A stretch of DNA of 64,000 nucleotides from Phellopilus nigrolimitatus (GCA_021029095.1 JAJOHG010000070.1:62001-126000), one strand, 5' to 3'. Numbered from the stretch's first letter, positions 33,568 through 46,325 are shown. The notes: generated from the letters alone by a model not told the origin. Translations and numbers: made by a program.

Positions 33568-35854
33568 ATGGCCTCAAGTGTGTCAGAAACGGCGTCGAGG
33601 GTGTTATCGGTGCCACGACTTGCAACACTTTCGAGCTCAATTGTGGTATCTCTGAGCTCTGGGACGAACTATGTGAGTCGTGGAATCATTAAGTACTCAT
33701 CCAGGGCTTACTCGATGCTAGGTCTACTCTGGTGTGCAGACAAATTTTGAAGGGTTTGAGAGACGAGAATAATGGGCGTGTGTCATCCCGCAGCGTACGC
33801 ACCACAGTTGGGCTCACGGCTTCGCATATCACACACGAAGCTGAATGTCATTGGTATGGACCGTCTTGTGCTTTATCTTAGGTATACTAAGATCTTATAC
33901 AGGTCTGGCGGGAAACAGTGCGAGCCTTTAGCATTCCGAGTATGGTACTTTGCCGACTAATCATTTACCTCTGCAGTCGGCATGTACAGTACGGGCCCGT
34001 TCTGGGGCCGAATTGTCGATCGTAGAGGACCAAGGATGTGAGCATTTGCATGATTCATATGATATTCAAATTGCGCTGAGCGTCATAAAGCTTGCTTGCA
34101 TGCGGGTCTATCTTCTTACTCGCTGGATATTCGGGCATTCGTCATTTCTACGACAGCCCTGACACCAGGATACAACAGTCTGAAACAGACACAGAAAAAC
34201 TGTCACATGTCGCATTTACTGTACTTATCGCCTGCTCATTCTTGACTGGAGCAGGAGGAAGTGGGGGATTGGCAGGTAGCGTAAATGCGACCGCAAAGAG
34301 CTTTCCCGATCATATGGTAGATATCCGTTTTTCGCAGTGTTATTATTGCTTTTCTTACGTCTTTCTTAGAGAGCCTCAACAACCGCTTTGGTACTGTCGG
34401 GCTTCGGCCTCTCCGCGTTCTTCTTTTCTACCATTGCACACGTTCTTTACCCAGGCGACACCTCATCGTTCCTCCTCCTTCTCGCTCTCGGGACATGCTT
34501 CCCCATGATTCTTGGTTTCTTCTTCGTGCGCCCAATACCCCTCTCCCCCGCCGTTGACGAGCCTGCCGCCCCCACGCGCCGAGGGAGTATCTCGGAAATA
34601 CCACATGATGGTTTTGCGCGCTCCGCCGGAGTGGATGGTGTGTTTGGAGGTGACGCGCTCGTGTTCGAACATCACAACGACAGCCGTACGACGCTGCTCT
34701 CCACACACCGCCACGCTCACCACCTCCACCATAGCCATCCCGCGAGCGAAGAGTCGCTATACGTCCATGAGGAGCACGATGCGGCGGCTCCGCGTTCGCG
34801 ATCTGTTGAGCTTGCTGTGTCTCCGCCGCCGACCAGCCGGCGCCATCGTAGTTTCTCAGAAGCGCCGTCACATCGGCGAAGCAGGAGTCGGGTCATTGAG
34901 GTCATGCAGGACCTGTACGGAAAGGCGCTGCTTTCAGGTAGTGACTTTTGGCTACTATTTAGCATGTTATCTTTGAGTGCGTGGAGATTCTCGGTCTTCC
35001 ACGCTAATTGAGCTGACGGTTCTTCTAGTGAGTGGGACTGGATTGATGTGTAGGTACATATTGAATGGTTCAGGCTATGACTGACCGCATCTACAGATAT
35101 TAACAATGTCGGTTCCATCTCACAGGCCCTGTTTGCCAAAAGCAACCCAGATTTCGACGAAATAGAGTCCGCCAAGTGGCAAAGCATGCAAGTCTCCATC
35201 ATTAGCATCGCTAATTGTCTTGGGCGCATATTAAGTGGTAAACAACTACGCTATTCTCCATTCAAATAGAAGCACTGAAGATTTGATATCTCCAAAGGCG
35301 TCGGCGCAGACCTCGTGAAGAACCGATTGGAGCTGCCGCGCACATACTGCCTCTGCGTCGTTGCGGTGCTTTTTGTGCTCTCACAGGTACTCGCAACGCA
35401 TATCGAAAACGTCGAAAGCTTGTGGCAGGCATCTACGCTGTTCGGGCTCGCGTACGGCGGCATGTTCGGGCTGTACCCGACCATTGTCATCGAATGGTTC
35501 GGGCTCGCGCATTTCTCGGAGAACTGGGGTCTCGTTTCGCTTTCGCCGCTGATCGGGGGCAACCTCTTCAGTCTTGCGTTCGGTCGCAACCTCGATGCGC
35601 ACGTACCACCATCGAACCCCGCGGAAGGAGAAACCTCGGCGACGCAGCGAATGTTATCTCGCGCAGGCTTGCCCCCCGGGGAGCAGTGCTTCGCAGGCCG
35701 CGAGTGCTACGTGTCAAGTCTCTATCTCACCATCTGCGCATGTGCACTCGCGCTTGCGCTAAGCGTGTACGCGGCATGGAAGGATCGCCGGCGGATGACG
35801 GTCAAGCAGGCTGATTATGAGGAGATTATTTGGGAGGAAGATGAAGAGGTCTAG
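33568..35854 (+). CDS. Major facilitator superfamily transporter (Mch1/nodulin-like type)
   Basis: This is a predicted twelve-helix membrane carrier. The start at 33568 gives a short Ser-rich N-terminus, then helix 1 (SSSIVVSLSSGTNY). Exons continue with YAPQLGSRLRISHTKLNVIG and the loop 2-3 motif GPFWGRIVDRRGPR (about 33990-34030), typical of Mch1-like monocarboxylate-type carriers. Helices such as TTALVLSGFGLSAFFFSTIA follow. A long central cytosolic loop is rich in His, Ser and Arg (about 34550-34890). The C-terminal half includes INNVGSISQALFAKSNPDFD, SLWQASTLFGLAYGGMFGLY and a final helix (YLTICACALALALSVYAAW). An acidic tail (EEIIWEEDEEV) ends at 35854. The transported substrate cannot be told from sequence. 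The exons near 33680-34200 are the least certain. Confidence 0.85.
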
Positions 35855-36013
35855 GCGGAGTATGTATGTCGTATCTGTGCGCCGGATGCGAGAGACTAGT
35901 AAACTGTTAGAATAGATTATAGACATTCGTTTGCGTCATTCACTTCCTGAGCAGGGTTTGTCTTCGTTCTGAAGGAAAGTTAGAACGTGATCTTGAATGA
36001 CCATCATCAAGGC

Positions 36014-37717
36014 TTACTGAGGCGCTTTGCTCCGTTTCGGGGGTATCATGTCCTCTACAGCTTTCTCAATTGCATTCTGTGCTAGCTTGTCCGATACATC
36101 GGTTGTGACAGGCAGCTTCTTCGGCTGTAAATGAAATGTTGCCGCAAGCGCGCGCAATAGCAGCGTGTCAACGAGCTGAAGGCGTCGCGTGCGTATTTTG
36201 TTCATCTTGACTTTCCTGACAGGCAAAACGGACGGCTGCAATATATACGATTTTGTCTCGTCCGCCATCTCAGACAGTATCAGAGAACGCTTCGCAATGT
36301 CCATCATGCGGCGCGACGTGGTGCCAGGAGTCTCCCGCCGCAGAAGTACCCTGTTGACATCACGTAGGTCGAGGAACACGTCGACCCACGCCGGACCGGT
36401 ATCTGCACTGTTTAGCGACAGTTCGCGCCGGCAGCGCTCGACGAGTGCGTCACTGACGGAGGCGATGGGCAGGATTTCGAACGGTATATGCAGCTTCGCA
36501 TACGTACGCAGAGCGATATACGCGCCAGCATAGTCGCCGGATACGACGAATTGCCAAAGAGCCGCGCCGAGGCTGACCTTGGTGACGATACGCGCTGTGC
36601 CAAGATATGCGTGCAGCTCGAGCATCTCGCGGAATAGAATGCGCGGAGGGAGCGGAAACGGGTCCTGTGTGCGCTTCGCGCGATGACCCGCGGCAGCGAA
36701 CAGCGAGGAGAACGTAGTCTCGTCCGGAAAGATGGACTGCGCGTGATGCTCGCGCAGCACGTTGTACAGCGCGATCGCGGAGTCGGCATGTCCGTGCGCG
36801 AGCTCTGCCCGAATGAGCATGTTAATGAGTATGGTGTCGGGCGATGCGCCGTCTCGCTGCATGCGATTAAGAATGGGTCCGTATATGTTTTTGGGTTCCT
36901 CTTCTGGGGCTGCGCCGATGAGGCCGTGCACATGGGCCGAGTATGGATAGGAGAATGTGATGTCCGAGTTATCAAGACAAGGCCTTTGCGAATGGTAGTC
37001 GAGCCAACGCTCGGCATCCGACTTGTTTTTTAGTTCGTGGTAGCGCGCAATCATGTAAGCAACGGACATAGAGTCGAGCCAATAACCGGCTCCTTGTGCC
37101 TCGATATACAGACGAACAACACTTTCCAAGGTTTCCATTGGCCTTTCCGCACGCACAAGATGGTTCAGAAGGTCGAGAAAATGCTCGTCCCCGAATCGAG
37201 GACCGGCGGCGATAAAAAGGTCGCGCAAGGCGGCCATGAAGACTTCGCGATGAACTTGGCCACGGACATACTCGAGGGCAAGAACCTTCGCACGAAGAGG
37301 CTGGGACAGCAAAATTCCTTCCTTGTCCATACGTCCGCACACCTGCTCTGCTTCGTCGAAACATTTCTTTCGTAGAAACAGATCTAGGACGGACTCGTAA
37401 ACTTGAGAACGCGCAGAAGTTTGGACGTCACCCCTTGACAACTTATTATTGAAGTACCCAGCAGCGATATGCGGAAAGCCTTCTTCAATATAATTTGACA
37501 CTCTTTGAAGGATTTGGGCCGGCGTCTCATCAGAGCCTCGTGGTTTGGGGAGAGAGGGAGCTACGCGGCGGAGCTTTAGGAACGGCGCCGAGCTGGAAAA
37601 GAATCGACAATTCGGATAGATAGGCTTTCTTCTAAGCGGGCAGAGCGACGAAATAGGCCATTTGAGCAGAGACATGCAGAGTCGGGGAGCAATTTGACTA
37701 GCGATCTCTTTTATCAA
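36014..37717 (-). CDS. Mitochondrial PPR-like protein, single exon
   Basis: An uninterrupted frame of 567 codons is unusual here because most genes are intron-rich. The N-terminus is basic and Ser-rich (PLRRKPIYPNCRFFSSSAPF), consistent with a mitochondrial presequence. Internal segments have the helical hairpin pattern of pentatricopeptide repeats: a roughly 35-residue unit around MQRDGASPDTILINMLIRAE and GHADSAIALYNVLREH, and another near LLNHLVRAERPMETLESVV. PPR proteins of this size in fungi bind mitochondrial transcripts, aiding their stability or translation. The target is unknown. Start could be 37717 or an internal Met (MSLLKWP). It is divergent from the kelch-type gene across 272 bp. 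Confidence 0.72.
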   Translation of the reverse strand: MIKEIASQIAPRLCMSLLKWPISSLCPLRRKPIYPNCRFFSSSAPFLKLRRVAPSLPKPRGSDETPAQILQRVSNYIEEGFPHIAAGYFNNKLSRGDVQTSARSQVYESVLDLFLRKKCFDEAEQVCGRMDKEGILLSQPLRAKVLALEYVRGQVHREVFMAALRDLFIAAGPRFGDEHFLDLLNHLVRAERPMETLESVVRLYIEAQGAGYWLDSMSVAYMIARYHELKNKSDAERWLDYHSQRPCLDNSDITFSYPYSAHVHGLIGAAPEEEPKNIYGPILNRMQRDGASPDTILINMLIRAELAHGHADSAIALYNVLREHHAQSIFPDETTFSSLFAAAGHRAKRTQDPFPLPPRILFREMLELHAYLGTARIVTKVSLGAALWQFVVSGDYAGAYIALRTYAKLHIPFEILPIASVSDALVERCRRELSLNSADTGPAWVDVFLDLRDVNRVLLRRETPGTTSRRMMDIAKRSLILSEMADETKSYILQPSVLPVRKVKMNKIRTRRLQLVDTLLLRALAATFHLQPKKLPVTTDVSDKLAQNAIEKAVEDMIPPKRSKAPQ

Positions 37718-37880
37718 AATCTGACCCGTCTCTCCAGCCTGAGCTTTTTGAAGCCTACCTGCAGAGATTAAGAAGAAAGCGGCATTTCGAACAGTTTAAA
37801 AGACTACAGCAGAAACGGCTTGCGGTCAGAGACTATAAGACGAGTCAATGACAAGAGCAAGAAATAAGTAAAATCTTGCT

Positions 37881-37906
37881 GTCACGTGCACGTGTGCTGT
37901 CACATG
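37881..37906. promoter_or_regulatory. Clustered CACGTG/CACATG E-boxes in a divergent promoter
   Basis: Two abutting CACGTG hexamers (37883-37888 and 37889-37894) lie within GTCACGTG, and GTCACATG follows at 37899-37906. GTCACGTG and GTCACATG both fit the RTCACRTG consensus of the bHLH factor Cbf1. The cluster sits in the 272 bp between the PPR-like and kelch-type genes and could serve both. Confidence 0.5.
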
Positions 37907-37989
37907 AAACTGAACAACACAGCCATGCTGCACGCCGCAGCCCTGCACTCGAGCGTTAAACTTGAACGACAGCGACAACCGACTTTGAA

Positions 37990-40062
37990 ATGACATTCCA
38001 GGAAATTTCTTTTGGACCGCGGCCAACTATAAATGACGATGCCCTCCGCGTTTTCGACCAAAAAAATAAGAAAATATACGTTTACGGGGGTTCCCGATGG
38101 ATCCATAACCCCGATTCACACTCGCCCACGTTGAAACCGACGTCGGATTTCTTTTGGCTCGACATGTCCAATCCCAACCGCTATAAATGGATTAACTACT
38201 CTGTGAGTCCAATAGTGTGTCATTGCTTGCTTGCTAATTTTCAATCCTCGACGTCAGAGTTCAATGCGCGAGGATCCTGCGAAACTTTCACCGTTCAAAA
38301 AAAGCCCCAACTTATCCTCGAATGACGAGTCAAAAATCGCTCTTCCGAGACTAGGGTCGCTTCCCGTCTTGCAGGATCCGATTGGGACATTGTTTTACGA
38401 CAAGTCGCGCTCACGGACGACATACCTGCTAATTTTTGGCGACCCTATTGCACCGGGCCTGGAAGATCACCCCATTTTGATCTGCATTAACCTAACTTTG
38501 AATTTATGGTCTGAAATTGCACTTCTCAACTCACGGAAGCTGAAGGACGGCCGAGCGGCCGCCCAGATGATCGTCACCGGCGAAATTGGTATGCCGAATA
38601 TTTATCTCAGTATTTTTGGCGGAATTGACGACAAGGTAATGTGCACTTGAGTCTCGCCAATATCAGCAAGTATCGTTCATTCGTGTTTTCTGACTCGCAA
38701 ACTCAGGTGGAAGAGGCATTTAGCCTCGATACCTTTTCTGTAGCTGACCTGAGCCAGGGCAAATGGATCGCCCGAGAAAAGAAGATCCCGTCTGCAGTTG
38801 GACCCTTAGGCAGCTTCCCAGCTCTCTCCAATGTCGGTTTCTCCGACAGCACGCCGGGAAAGATACTAATTCTCAAAGGACGTCCAGAGCAAACAGACGT
38901 GCGTAGCTGATTGCAATTACTTCAATTTTAAAGCTGGCTGATATTATATGATCCTCTAAGGCCGCTGTTGACTTCCAAGAATCGTTTCTTTTCACTCCGT
39001 CGACTCTGAAGTTCGAGATTGTCCTCAGGGAAAATCTCTCATCTGTCCCTCCGCCTGCTGAATTTTATACTCTGCAGCAATTCCAAAAACCTTCACATGG
39101 GTCTTGCAGCTCGTTCTGGTGTATATCCTGGGACATTCACGACGTCTGCGATAATAACAACGTGGTTTTCAAAGCCACACACAATTTAAGAATCTGGGAA
39201 GCTCATTTGCGAGAGCCTGAGGCAGAGGAAAGTATCGAACAGGAAGGTGAGAGTTTAGCATGCGAAGAGGATCGAGTTACTACCTGTAGGTCGACTTTTC
39301 ATGATGTTCTTCTCTCATTTTCTTCCACGCTATCATTTGACAAGATGTTGTTTCTACCATTCAGCCCGCATAGTGAGAGTTGCATCAGCTTCGGCTTCGA
39401 ATTCGATTCTTGCACAAAAGGCCAAAAGATCGGTTCCTCTGTCTGTAGGCCATTCCATCCTTCGATTGAAATGGAAGGATATAACCTCGCAAAGAATGAA
39501 TTCTAAGCTCCAACGACTTGACACCTTACTTCGCGTTGAAGTCGTCTGTGTCTTAGTCAAACCGCCTTTCGAAAGTACTGAAAACTCGGGCCACAGACTC
39601 GTCATTGTGGGATACTCTCCAGAATTCGCAGGAGAGATCAAAGGGGGCATATACAACGCTTCTGCGGTTATTCGCCTACCAGCGAATGAGGACGAAACGG
39701 ATTCTGAGTCTTCCGATGGATCTCAAGCATCAGCGATATCCGGCGAGCAGGGTACAGCGAACTCTGACCAGCAGGATGGTGAGACGAACGAAAGTGTGGC
39801 TGGCACCTTCTCGCCCTTTGACAGCGCCCCAGTCCGTGAAAGCGATCCCAATGTCGATCCAACTCTTCTCGACTTTTACCATGCAGAGGCGTCGCCTCTC
39901 CAGATTCAAGCTTATAATCTGACGGCGATAGGGGATGAGCTAGGGAATTTGAATGATTTACTTGACAATCCTCAGTCTATTGAAGCATTCTTAGAGGAAC
40001 CACCCGAGGTGATGCAGAGCTTGGTTCATGGTGATGAGATGGACAACAGCGGTGTATTCTGA
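37990..40062 (+). CDS. Kelch-type beta-propeller protein, function unknown
   Basis: The start at 37990 gives FDQKNKKIYVYGGSRW, a kelch blade with the usual YVYGG core. Later blades include TTYLLIFGDPIAP and IYLSIFGGIDDK, separated by introns at about 38202-38256 and 38636-38706. A linker domain follows (ESFLFTPSTLKFEIVL, SCSSFWCISWDIHDVCDNNN). After an intron ending at 39363 comes a C-terminal region with IVRVASASASNSILAQKAKR and an acidic, Ser-rich tail ending MDNSGVF. All joins hold phase. Kelch propellers bind other proteins; the partner is unknown. It is conserved-looking but I do not recognise the exact family. Confidence 0.7.
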
Positions 40063-40079
40063 GCCGCTACAGGATAATA

Positions 40080-40105
40080 TTTTTTTGTTTTTGTTTTTGT
40101 TTTTG
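40080..40105. repeat. TTTTTG microsatellite
   Basis: Four units of T5-6 G lie in the 3' flank of the kelch-type gene. Confidence 0.85.
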
Positions 40106-40382
40106 TTCGGCATTTTCTCGCCAAATATTGCATTTTGTCACTGTATGCAAACGGCAAAACCCGAGCGTGGCGACAGTGGTGGTCCTTTACTGACGGGTCT
40201 GACTCTTGACTCGACTTCATATCTTGCTCTGAAACTGTAACTCTGTCATAAACTCGCATTTCTGCTTTGCTTATTTCTTGAATGAGAGTTTGAGACAGTT
40301 ATTAGTCCCATTAGTTTGTCGAATCCCAAGACAATTGCTACGCCTTCTATTTCCTTGCATTCATCCACGTCCACGCTCGGCC

Positions 40383-43300
40383 ATGCCCCCTCGCCTCAAC
40401 AAGAGACAGCAACGCGAACAAGAAGAGCTATTGCATCTTGCCGGCCCCTCCTCAGCTCAAGACGAGCATGAATCCCGGGAAGTCTCCAGCTCGGACGAAG
40501 CCCCAGTCACGAAACCCACGCCTCTGGGGTTCGCTGCCGTGCGTCATGTCAAGTCTGTCTTACACTTACATCTCAGCTGAGTTGGAACTGCTTAGCTAGC
40601 GCAATCAGAGGTGAATGCAGAGGACGAGGAGGAAGACGAAGAGGATATACCACAGAAAGCGTCCAAAAAGAAGGTACGAGTCTCGCAGTGCATTGAAGTT
40701 AGTCGAGTCTGACTCGCCGTCTAGAGTAAGAAGAAGAAAAAGAAAGACACTGCTGCAAATGCGGTGGAAGCCGGCGCATCGCGGCACGATGTATCTCAGT
40801 CCTCTAAGTTAGAGAGTCGAGCGGTTCAAAAGCGAGGCGGTAAGAAGGAGAAAGTGAAGGGGAAGGCTGGCAAGGATGAGGGTGACGACTTAGACAAGGC
40901 TTTGGCAGAACTATCGGTAAAGTCAGTCATGGCGTCTTGCCTTCCACTTTTCGCTGTCATTGAACTCGTTTCCACCAAGGTATCCGGACCTGCAGCACGT
41001 CGCCCGACAGTCGAAGGGAGGGGGAAATGCCGGCGCTCGGTCAATCGCTGAACAACAGAACATGCTTCTCGCTGTATCGCTACCGCACTTGGATAGCGAG
41101 GCCGAGATGAGGAGGTTCTTCGGTTCAAAAGTGGTGAGCATCTTTCGAACAAACTCGGACCGCTGTCTGTATTTACAAGCAAGAACAGATCAGCGCCTCA
41201 AAGGCGCAGGAAAAGCAGCCTCGAGGCTCACGGGCGGCGGTCCAAGCTCTGAAATCACACCTTACGAAGCCACAACCGACATGGTGGTCTGCTTCCCAGC
41301 GCGAGGGCCTGTCCATCCGCCCTCTGACTGCAGACGAACTTGAGACCAAGGAGAATTCGAGTAAGGTCGCGATAAAGGAGAAGGGAGAGCGGTGGTGGAC
41401 AGTCGAGTACTCAAAGAGGTATCGAAATGTCACAAAGGCTTTCGTAGGAGCTGTGATGTCCGGGGGTGAGCTTCCTTACTGGCATACTTTGTCCGCAGGC
41501 GCTGGTATTCAGACGTCGCACAGACCCCGAACGGTTTTATCGAATCTTGTCAAAACTGCCCTGGCATGCCGACACACTATTACAAATGTCTGAGGTCTAT
41601 CGCCACCGAGAAGGTGAATCCTATGACCTACTCTTTCAGCTCTGAATCATTCTTAAACCAAAAGTATCTGCAGAACATTCGTCAAGTGTGGATTACTTGA
41701 ACAGGGCGCTTTTCACCTACGAGCGGAGCTTTATCGGGGCGTTCACATTCACGTCTGGGAGCAATCGGCTCGACTTCGACCGCGTCGAGAATCGCCCTTT
41801 CTACCTTGCGGTCGGGCGGATGATATCGTACGTTCAGAGACTGCCAGAACATAGCCAAGAACTCTAACAATACATTGCAAACCTAGCGATCTCCAGCGGC
41901 GCGGCTGCTCGCGCTCTGCATTCGAGTTCGCTCGACTCCTGCTCTCGCTTGATCCGTATACGGACCCGCACGGCGCGCTGCTGTATATCGACTATCTCGC
42001 CATCAAGGCGGGAATGTACGATTGGCTGTTGTCGATGTGGGACTTGCACGACTCCACGGCGAAGGCGGATCGAGAGGATGATACCTGGAACAAATTCAAT
42101 GTAACAATATTGCCGGGCTGGTCGTACGCACGCGCGCTTGCTCTGAGAGCCAGAGAACAGGCGAAGAAAGAGGTCGGGCGAACCTTGCGACAATATTTGG
42201 CTTGTATTGACTGTGTAATTTTTACTAGGGTCATGAGGCGAGCACGGCGGCTCTGAGAGAGGCTATCCTCGCCTTTCCTTCTGTTGTGCCCCTTTTGGCT
42301 GACAAGATTGATGTCTTCCTTCCTGGTGAACTTCGTGGTCACCCAGCATTCAGAGTTCACGTCGATGCTAGGTATGTCTTCCGTTGAATTCTACCTAGAG
42401 AGTGCTATTGACTTTCTCCCCTTTATCAGTTCTTTGAGTGGGCACGATTCACTGATCCACTTGCTTTCCCGTCTATATGCACATCGTTCATCTCCGCTCT
42501 GGAAGATCCCGGAAAATGCATCCTGGTTCAAGGAAACAGCTATCTCGGTGTTTGAGGCATATCGTGCTAACAAAAAGTTGCACCCCTTGCGCGAGCGACT
42601 AGTGAAGCAATTTGGCAACAAGATCGACGAGTATACTGGAGGAGCCGCTGCACAGGACCTCATCCACTCGGATCTTGCTCGCTCAATCTACCGACACACG
42701 GGGCTGCTTGCTGACGCGAATGCGGCGCGGCGGCTCACCGCGTTCTTCCCACGGGAACTCTTGCATGCTCCATCCCTGAGCTGCGACCCATTGCCGCCGC
42801 TCACAGCGGTTTCAGCGTATGATGACCAGTTCTTCTCGGGTTGCGAAGACATATTCGCGTACCGACCGCGGACGAGACGCGAGCGGGAAATTGACGAGCG
42901 CATGCTTGCGCGGATGATTCCCGATGTGAACGTCCGCCACCAGATCCAGGTGAAGCAGCTTTTTATTATTATCTATTCATTTATGGTGCTGCTTGAGCTC
43001 GGTCGTACTGATACTAAATTTACCCTTCGCGTCGCTTCTGCGTTCCTGCGCTTCACAGGCCTTGTACGACGGGCGACCGGACATACAACGCCAGTTCCCT
43101 GACGGGGTTGCGCAGTTTGCACAGATAGCCGCGCAGCTCGGGGAGGACTTCTGGGACAACCTCCTTCCCGAGTTTATCGGTGAAGCGGATGGAGGCATGC
43201 CGGGGAGATTTGAAGACGTCGATAATTTCACTGACGACGAAGATGAAGGCGGCGGTGATTGGGAGCAACACGTCGCTAATGACGATAATCAGCACCCTGT

Positions 43301-43613
43301 TAATACCGATGACCTCGTTGCACAGCAACGTGCGGTCGCGCCTCGGGTCGATTACGATCAACGTGATACCGCCACCAGAGAGGGCGAGGACGAAGGCGAC
43401 AGTGATGATGACAGTGAAGACGAGCCTGCACCGGTAAGACCGCGTCCCATAACTTGAGACACCTGCATGAACTGATACACTGATCTGTAGATGTTTCCTG
43501 TGCGCGTTTGGCACAATTTGGTAAATCGCTTCTGGGGTGGGGGCGGGGACGTACCAAGCCAAGATACTGCGGACGCTGGCGTGGATGGGCCAGCTGGGAG
43601 AGAGCAAAATTAA
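40383..43613 (+). CDS. RQC1: TCF25/Rqc1 family protein (ribosome quality control)
   Basis: Yeast Rqc1 and human TCF25 act with the Ltn1 ubiquitin ligase on stalled 60S-nascent chain complexes. The start at 40383 gives MPPRLNKRQQREQEEL, typical of the family. An acidic stretch and a Lys-rich basic segment (KKKKKKD) follow. Further exons give FFGSKV, then PERFYRILSKLPWHADTLLQ, VDYLNRALFTYERSFIGAFT, and NRPFYLAVGRMIS with RRGCSRSAFEFARLLLSLDP. This helical Tcf25 core is strongly conserved. The C-terminal exons carry SLIHLLSRLYAHRSSPLWKI and an acidic tail (DDEDEGGGDWEQ), ending PAGREQN at 43613. About ten introns are present and the frame appears intact. Confidence 0.88.
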
Positions 43614-44984
43614 GTTAATGCGTGTATTATAAGTTTTGAAATTCTTAATGAAGTTGTCTTACTAGAATAGGGAGAAAAGTATCGCATTGCAGAAGTTATC
43701 TTGAGTTCCTCTTCGGACGCAGGAAGTTTTCATGTGAGCCAAACTCTCAATACATCGACTCTTGTTCTGGGTTACGGGATATATCTCGCTCTGGATTCTC
43801 AAAAATTTGGTGAAGTCGGTCGGTCTATATCAGACTTCTATGCGGCGATCCGTGCCTGATACATCTGCGACTGTTCGAAGTTTGTTTGAGCCTGTTTGAG
43901 TTGCTCCTTCGACTCTATGGGGAATGTTATTTGTAAAGACGGTCGTACTGATGATCATCGAAACCAAAAGTTCATTGGATTTTCGGCATGGCTAAAAAAC
44001 GGATTGGTTCCTTTACCAATATTGTTTCAGTCTGTGTTCTCGCCCCTTCGACTTTCTCATCGGTGAAATCGATGCAGAGTATGTAAATCAGGATTTTGCC
44101 TTTCGCCCCATTTGGCGGTCCGAGCGTTTGTAATGTTTTGCTATCTTCCATCATTTGCAAGTCCGCCTCTGTTTGCAAGTCTCAGTGCCTGGCTGCTTGG
44201 TGTTGCAACGTACAGGCCTAGCGTCGTATATTCTGCTCAAAATACCGAGGCCCTCGAGTTCCACGGTGTTACAAGGGTTTCTGTAAAGGGAAACACCGGC
44301 AGCCGAACAACCGGCCGACTCACCAACCACGAAGCATTAACTAATCCCCCAATTATCTAGCCAAATCATAGTAATGCAGCCATTTCTACATAAGAATGGG
44401 GAGCAGAAAGATAGCATTGGTCGTCCATGGTTTTTAGCATTGACAATGCCTTTTTTCATGATTTTTAAAAACGTGTTTCCATAAGTGGACTATCCTTTAC
44501 GCCTGTTATGGAATTTCGGCAGCCACATGTTGGTGCTTCGCTACGAAAGTACAAGCACAACTCAACCAACTGCTTTCACCTGGAATGCTGTATACCCAGT
44601 ACCCAATGCCCTTGTTTTGCCTGTGGGTTATGCTTACCTTGCGTGATCCTATCAATGTCTCCATGGGTCTACGAAATACCAATTTCGTCATGCCTGCTCC
44701 CAGCATGATCGCGCCGGTCGTATCGATACCAATTGGAAGACCCTGGTCGTGTTCAAGGTACAAGTGCCTTCCTATATATCAAAGCAATGTGCTTCGAAGC
44801 CGAATATAAGGATGCGCAGAGCGCACTCTCCACTAGCCTTCAGACTTCGTTCAACCTGCGCCTCGCCCCGCAGAACTCGCCTCAGCCGATTTTTCTCCTG
44901 TCAATCCCTTCGTTGCTTAGCTTTTTTGCAAGTTCGTCTCTTAACACCTCTCATTTGCCTATTCGCTCTCTGCACCTTATAAAA
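43614..44984. other. Spacer between TCF25 and small secreted-protein gene
   Basis: Two minus-strand open frames (43972-44178 and 44506-44763, the latter with LPIGIDTTGAIMLGAGMTKL) look mildly protein-like. They have no recognisable family and no working splice connection, so I leave them uncalled. No repeat ends were identified. Confidence 0.4.
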
Positions 44985-45486
44985 ATGTTCTTGTTCCGCT
45001 CCTCCTTCATTACTGCGGCTTTCGTCTGCGTCATTACGATTGTCAGCCAGTGCGCGACCGGTACGTGCATTATTCAGGGTTTTTTTTTAAAAAAAAACCG
45101 AGCTGAACAATCCACCTTATAGTGTTTGCCGCTCCTCAGCTCGGAATGAGGCCCTATCTCCATGTCTACGGGGTCGAAGAATCCGGCTCCGCCCTCGATG
45201 TCAGTTCGTTGCCGTCTGCCACTGTGGCTGTCGAACCTTCTGCCACACTGTCCAGTGCGGCTGAGTCTACAGAGACAGTTGAAGCGACACAGCCTCCAGA
45301 CTCCGGTGGTGATACAGTAAGTATCCTATGTTGCATTTTCCTTATTGCGCAACCGTTTTTGACATCCAATCGACTCTGCAGCAAACAGAAGCAGCAGTGC
45401 AAACAAATGGTGCTTTCTCTCCCACATCAGGGATCGGCATAGCTCTCTTCGTTGGCTCAGTCACTGCCGTACTTCAGATAATCTGA
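44985..45486 (+). CDS. Small secreted, probably GPI-anchored Ser/Thr-rich protein
   Basis: Three exons encode about 115 residues. The N-terminus MFLFRSSFITAAFVCVITIV is a signal peptide, probably cut after CATVFA. A short mature part (LGMRPYLHVYGVEESGSALD) leads to a Ser/Thr/Ala/Val-rich low-complexity stretch. The C-terminus has a small-residue site and a hydrophobic tail (GIGIALFVGSVTAVLQII), the usual layout of a GPI-anchor signal. Introns run at about 45061-45121 and 45316-45381, and both joins keep frame. It is likely a cell-wall or surface protein of unknown role. It is small, so the call rests mainly on the signal peptide plus tail and clean splicing. Confidence 0.72.
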
Positions 45487-46325
45487 GATATCTGACCACA
45501 ACACCTTTATGTAGAATTATTGTATCAGTCGAAAGATTCCTCTTGTATCGCGTCACCACCATCTCTCTACTTCCCGCAGACCCCCATCTTTTCTTCAAGG
45601 AAACTCTCCTTCCCATCGTTGGAATCATTAATTCCTTTCTTTCTCTCTCTGTCAAGTCGCTTTTAATGGGTTCGTGCTGTCTTCGCTGTGTACCCTGTCC
45701 TTTTTATTGTCTTGCTCATTGTTTTGCCCTGGACTCGGATCCCGGCTTGTTTTGTTTATTCGTATCGTGTATGGCTCCCTGTATTTATAGTGGACCGTGC
45801 GCGGAACAGCGCGCGAGTCAACTAGATTACTGTCCTTTTACTGCCGACTGTTGTTTCATGCCTCTGGCAGGCACGTCTTGCGCCTCAACCTGTATCCTTA
45901 GTGTTTTGTGCAATAGAGAACTATTTTCCATGTCTGCGAGACAGCATTGGTCCGACCTACTGAAGTTTGGAAGTTCAAATGGTTGACGACATGCCGCAAG
46001 GCACTTTCCCCGACCTCCTGCGCCGACATCTTTTCGAGTCGCGGCACACGATATACGCGTGCGAGCTTCGCACAGGATTAATCCACACGAGACGCTTCTG
46101 CAAATTGGACAAACGATTGAGACGGTGGACCATGGAAATCTGTTGCGGAGTGAGACTGGGGTGCTGCGGCTGCTTAGATACTTGAGGGGAGACCAGGGGT
46201 GTCATGAGTCTGTGCTCCGTCGATACAGACGGGTGTTCCCATTTGAGCGCCATCAATGCCGGTAGCCATCTCGACAAGACCCATGGCGGTGCTCTCCGCC
46301 TTTCTCTCCACTCTTGCGACGGCCA
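45487..46325. other. Spacer downstream of small secreted-protein gene
   Basis: Pyrimidine-rich 3' flank and short open frames only. No gene is supported. Confidence 0.4.

Noticed and set aside
44506..44763. A possible gene with LPIGIDTTGAIMLGAGMTKL
   Set aside because: The only good donor and acceptor lead to a stop within a few codons, and no family was recognised.
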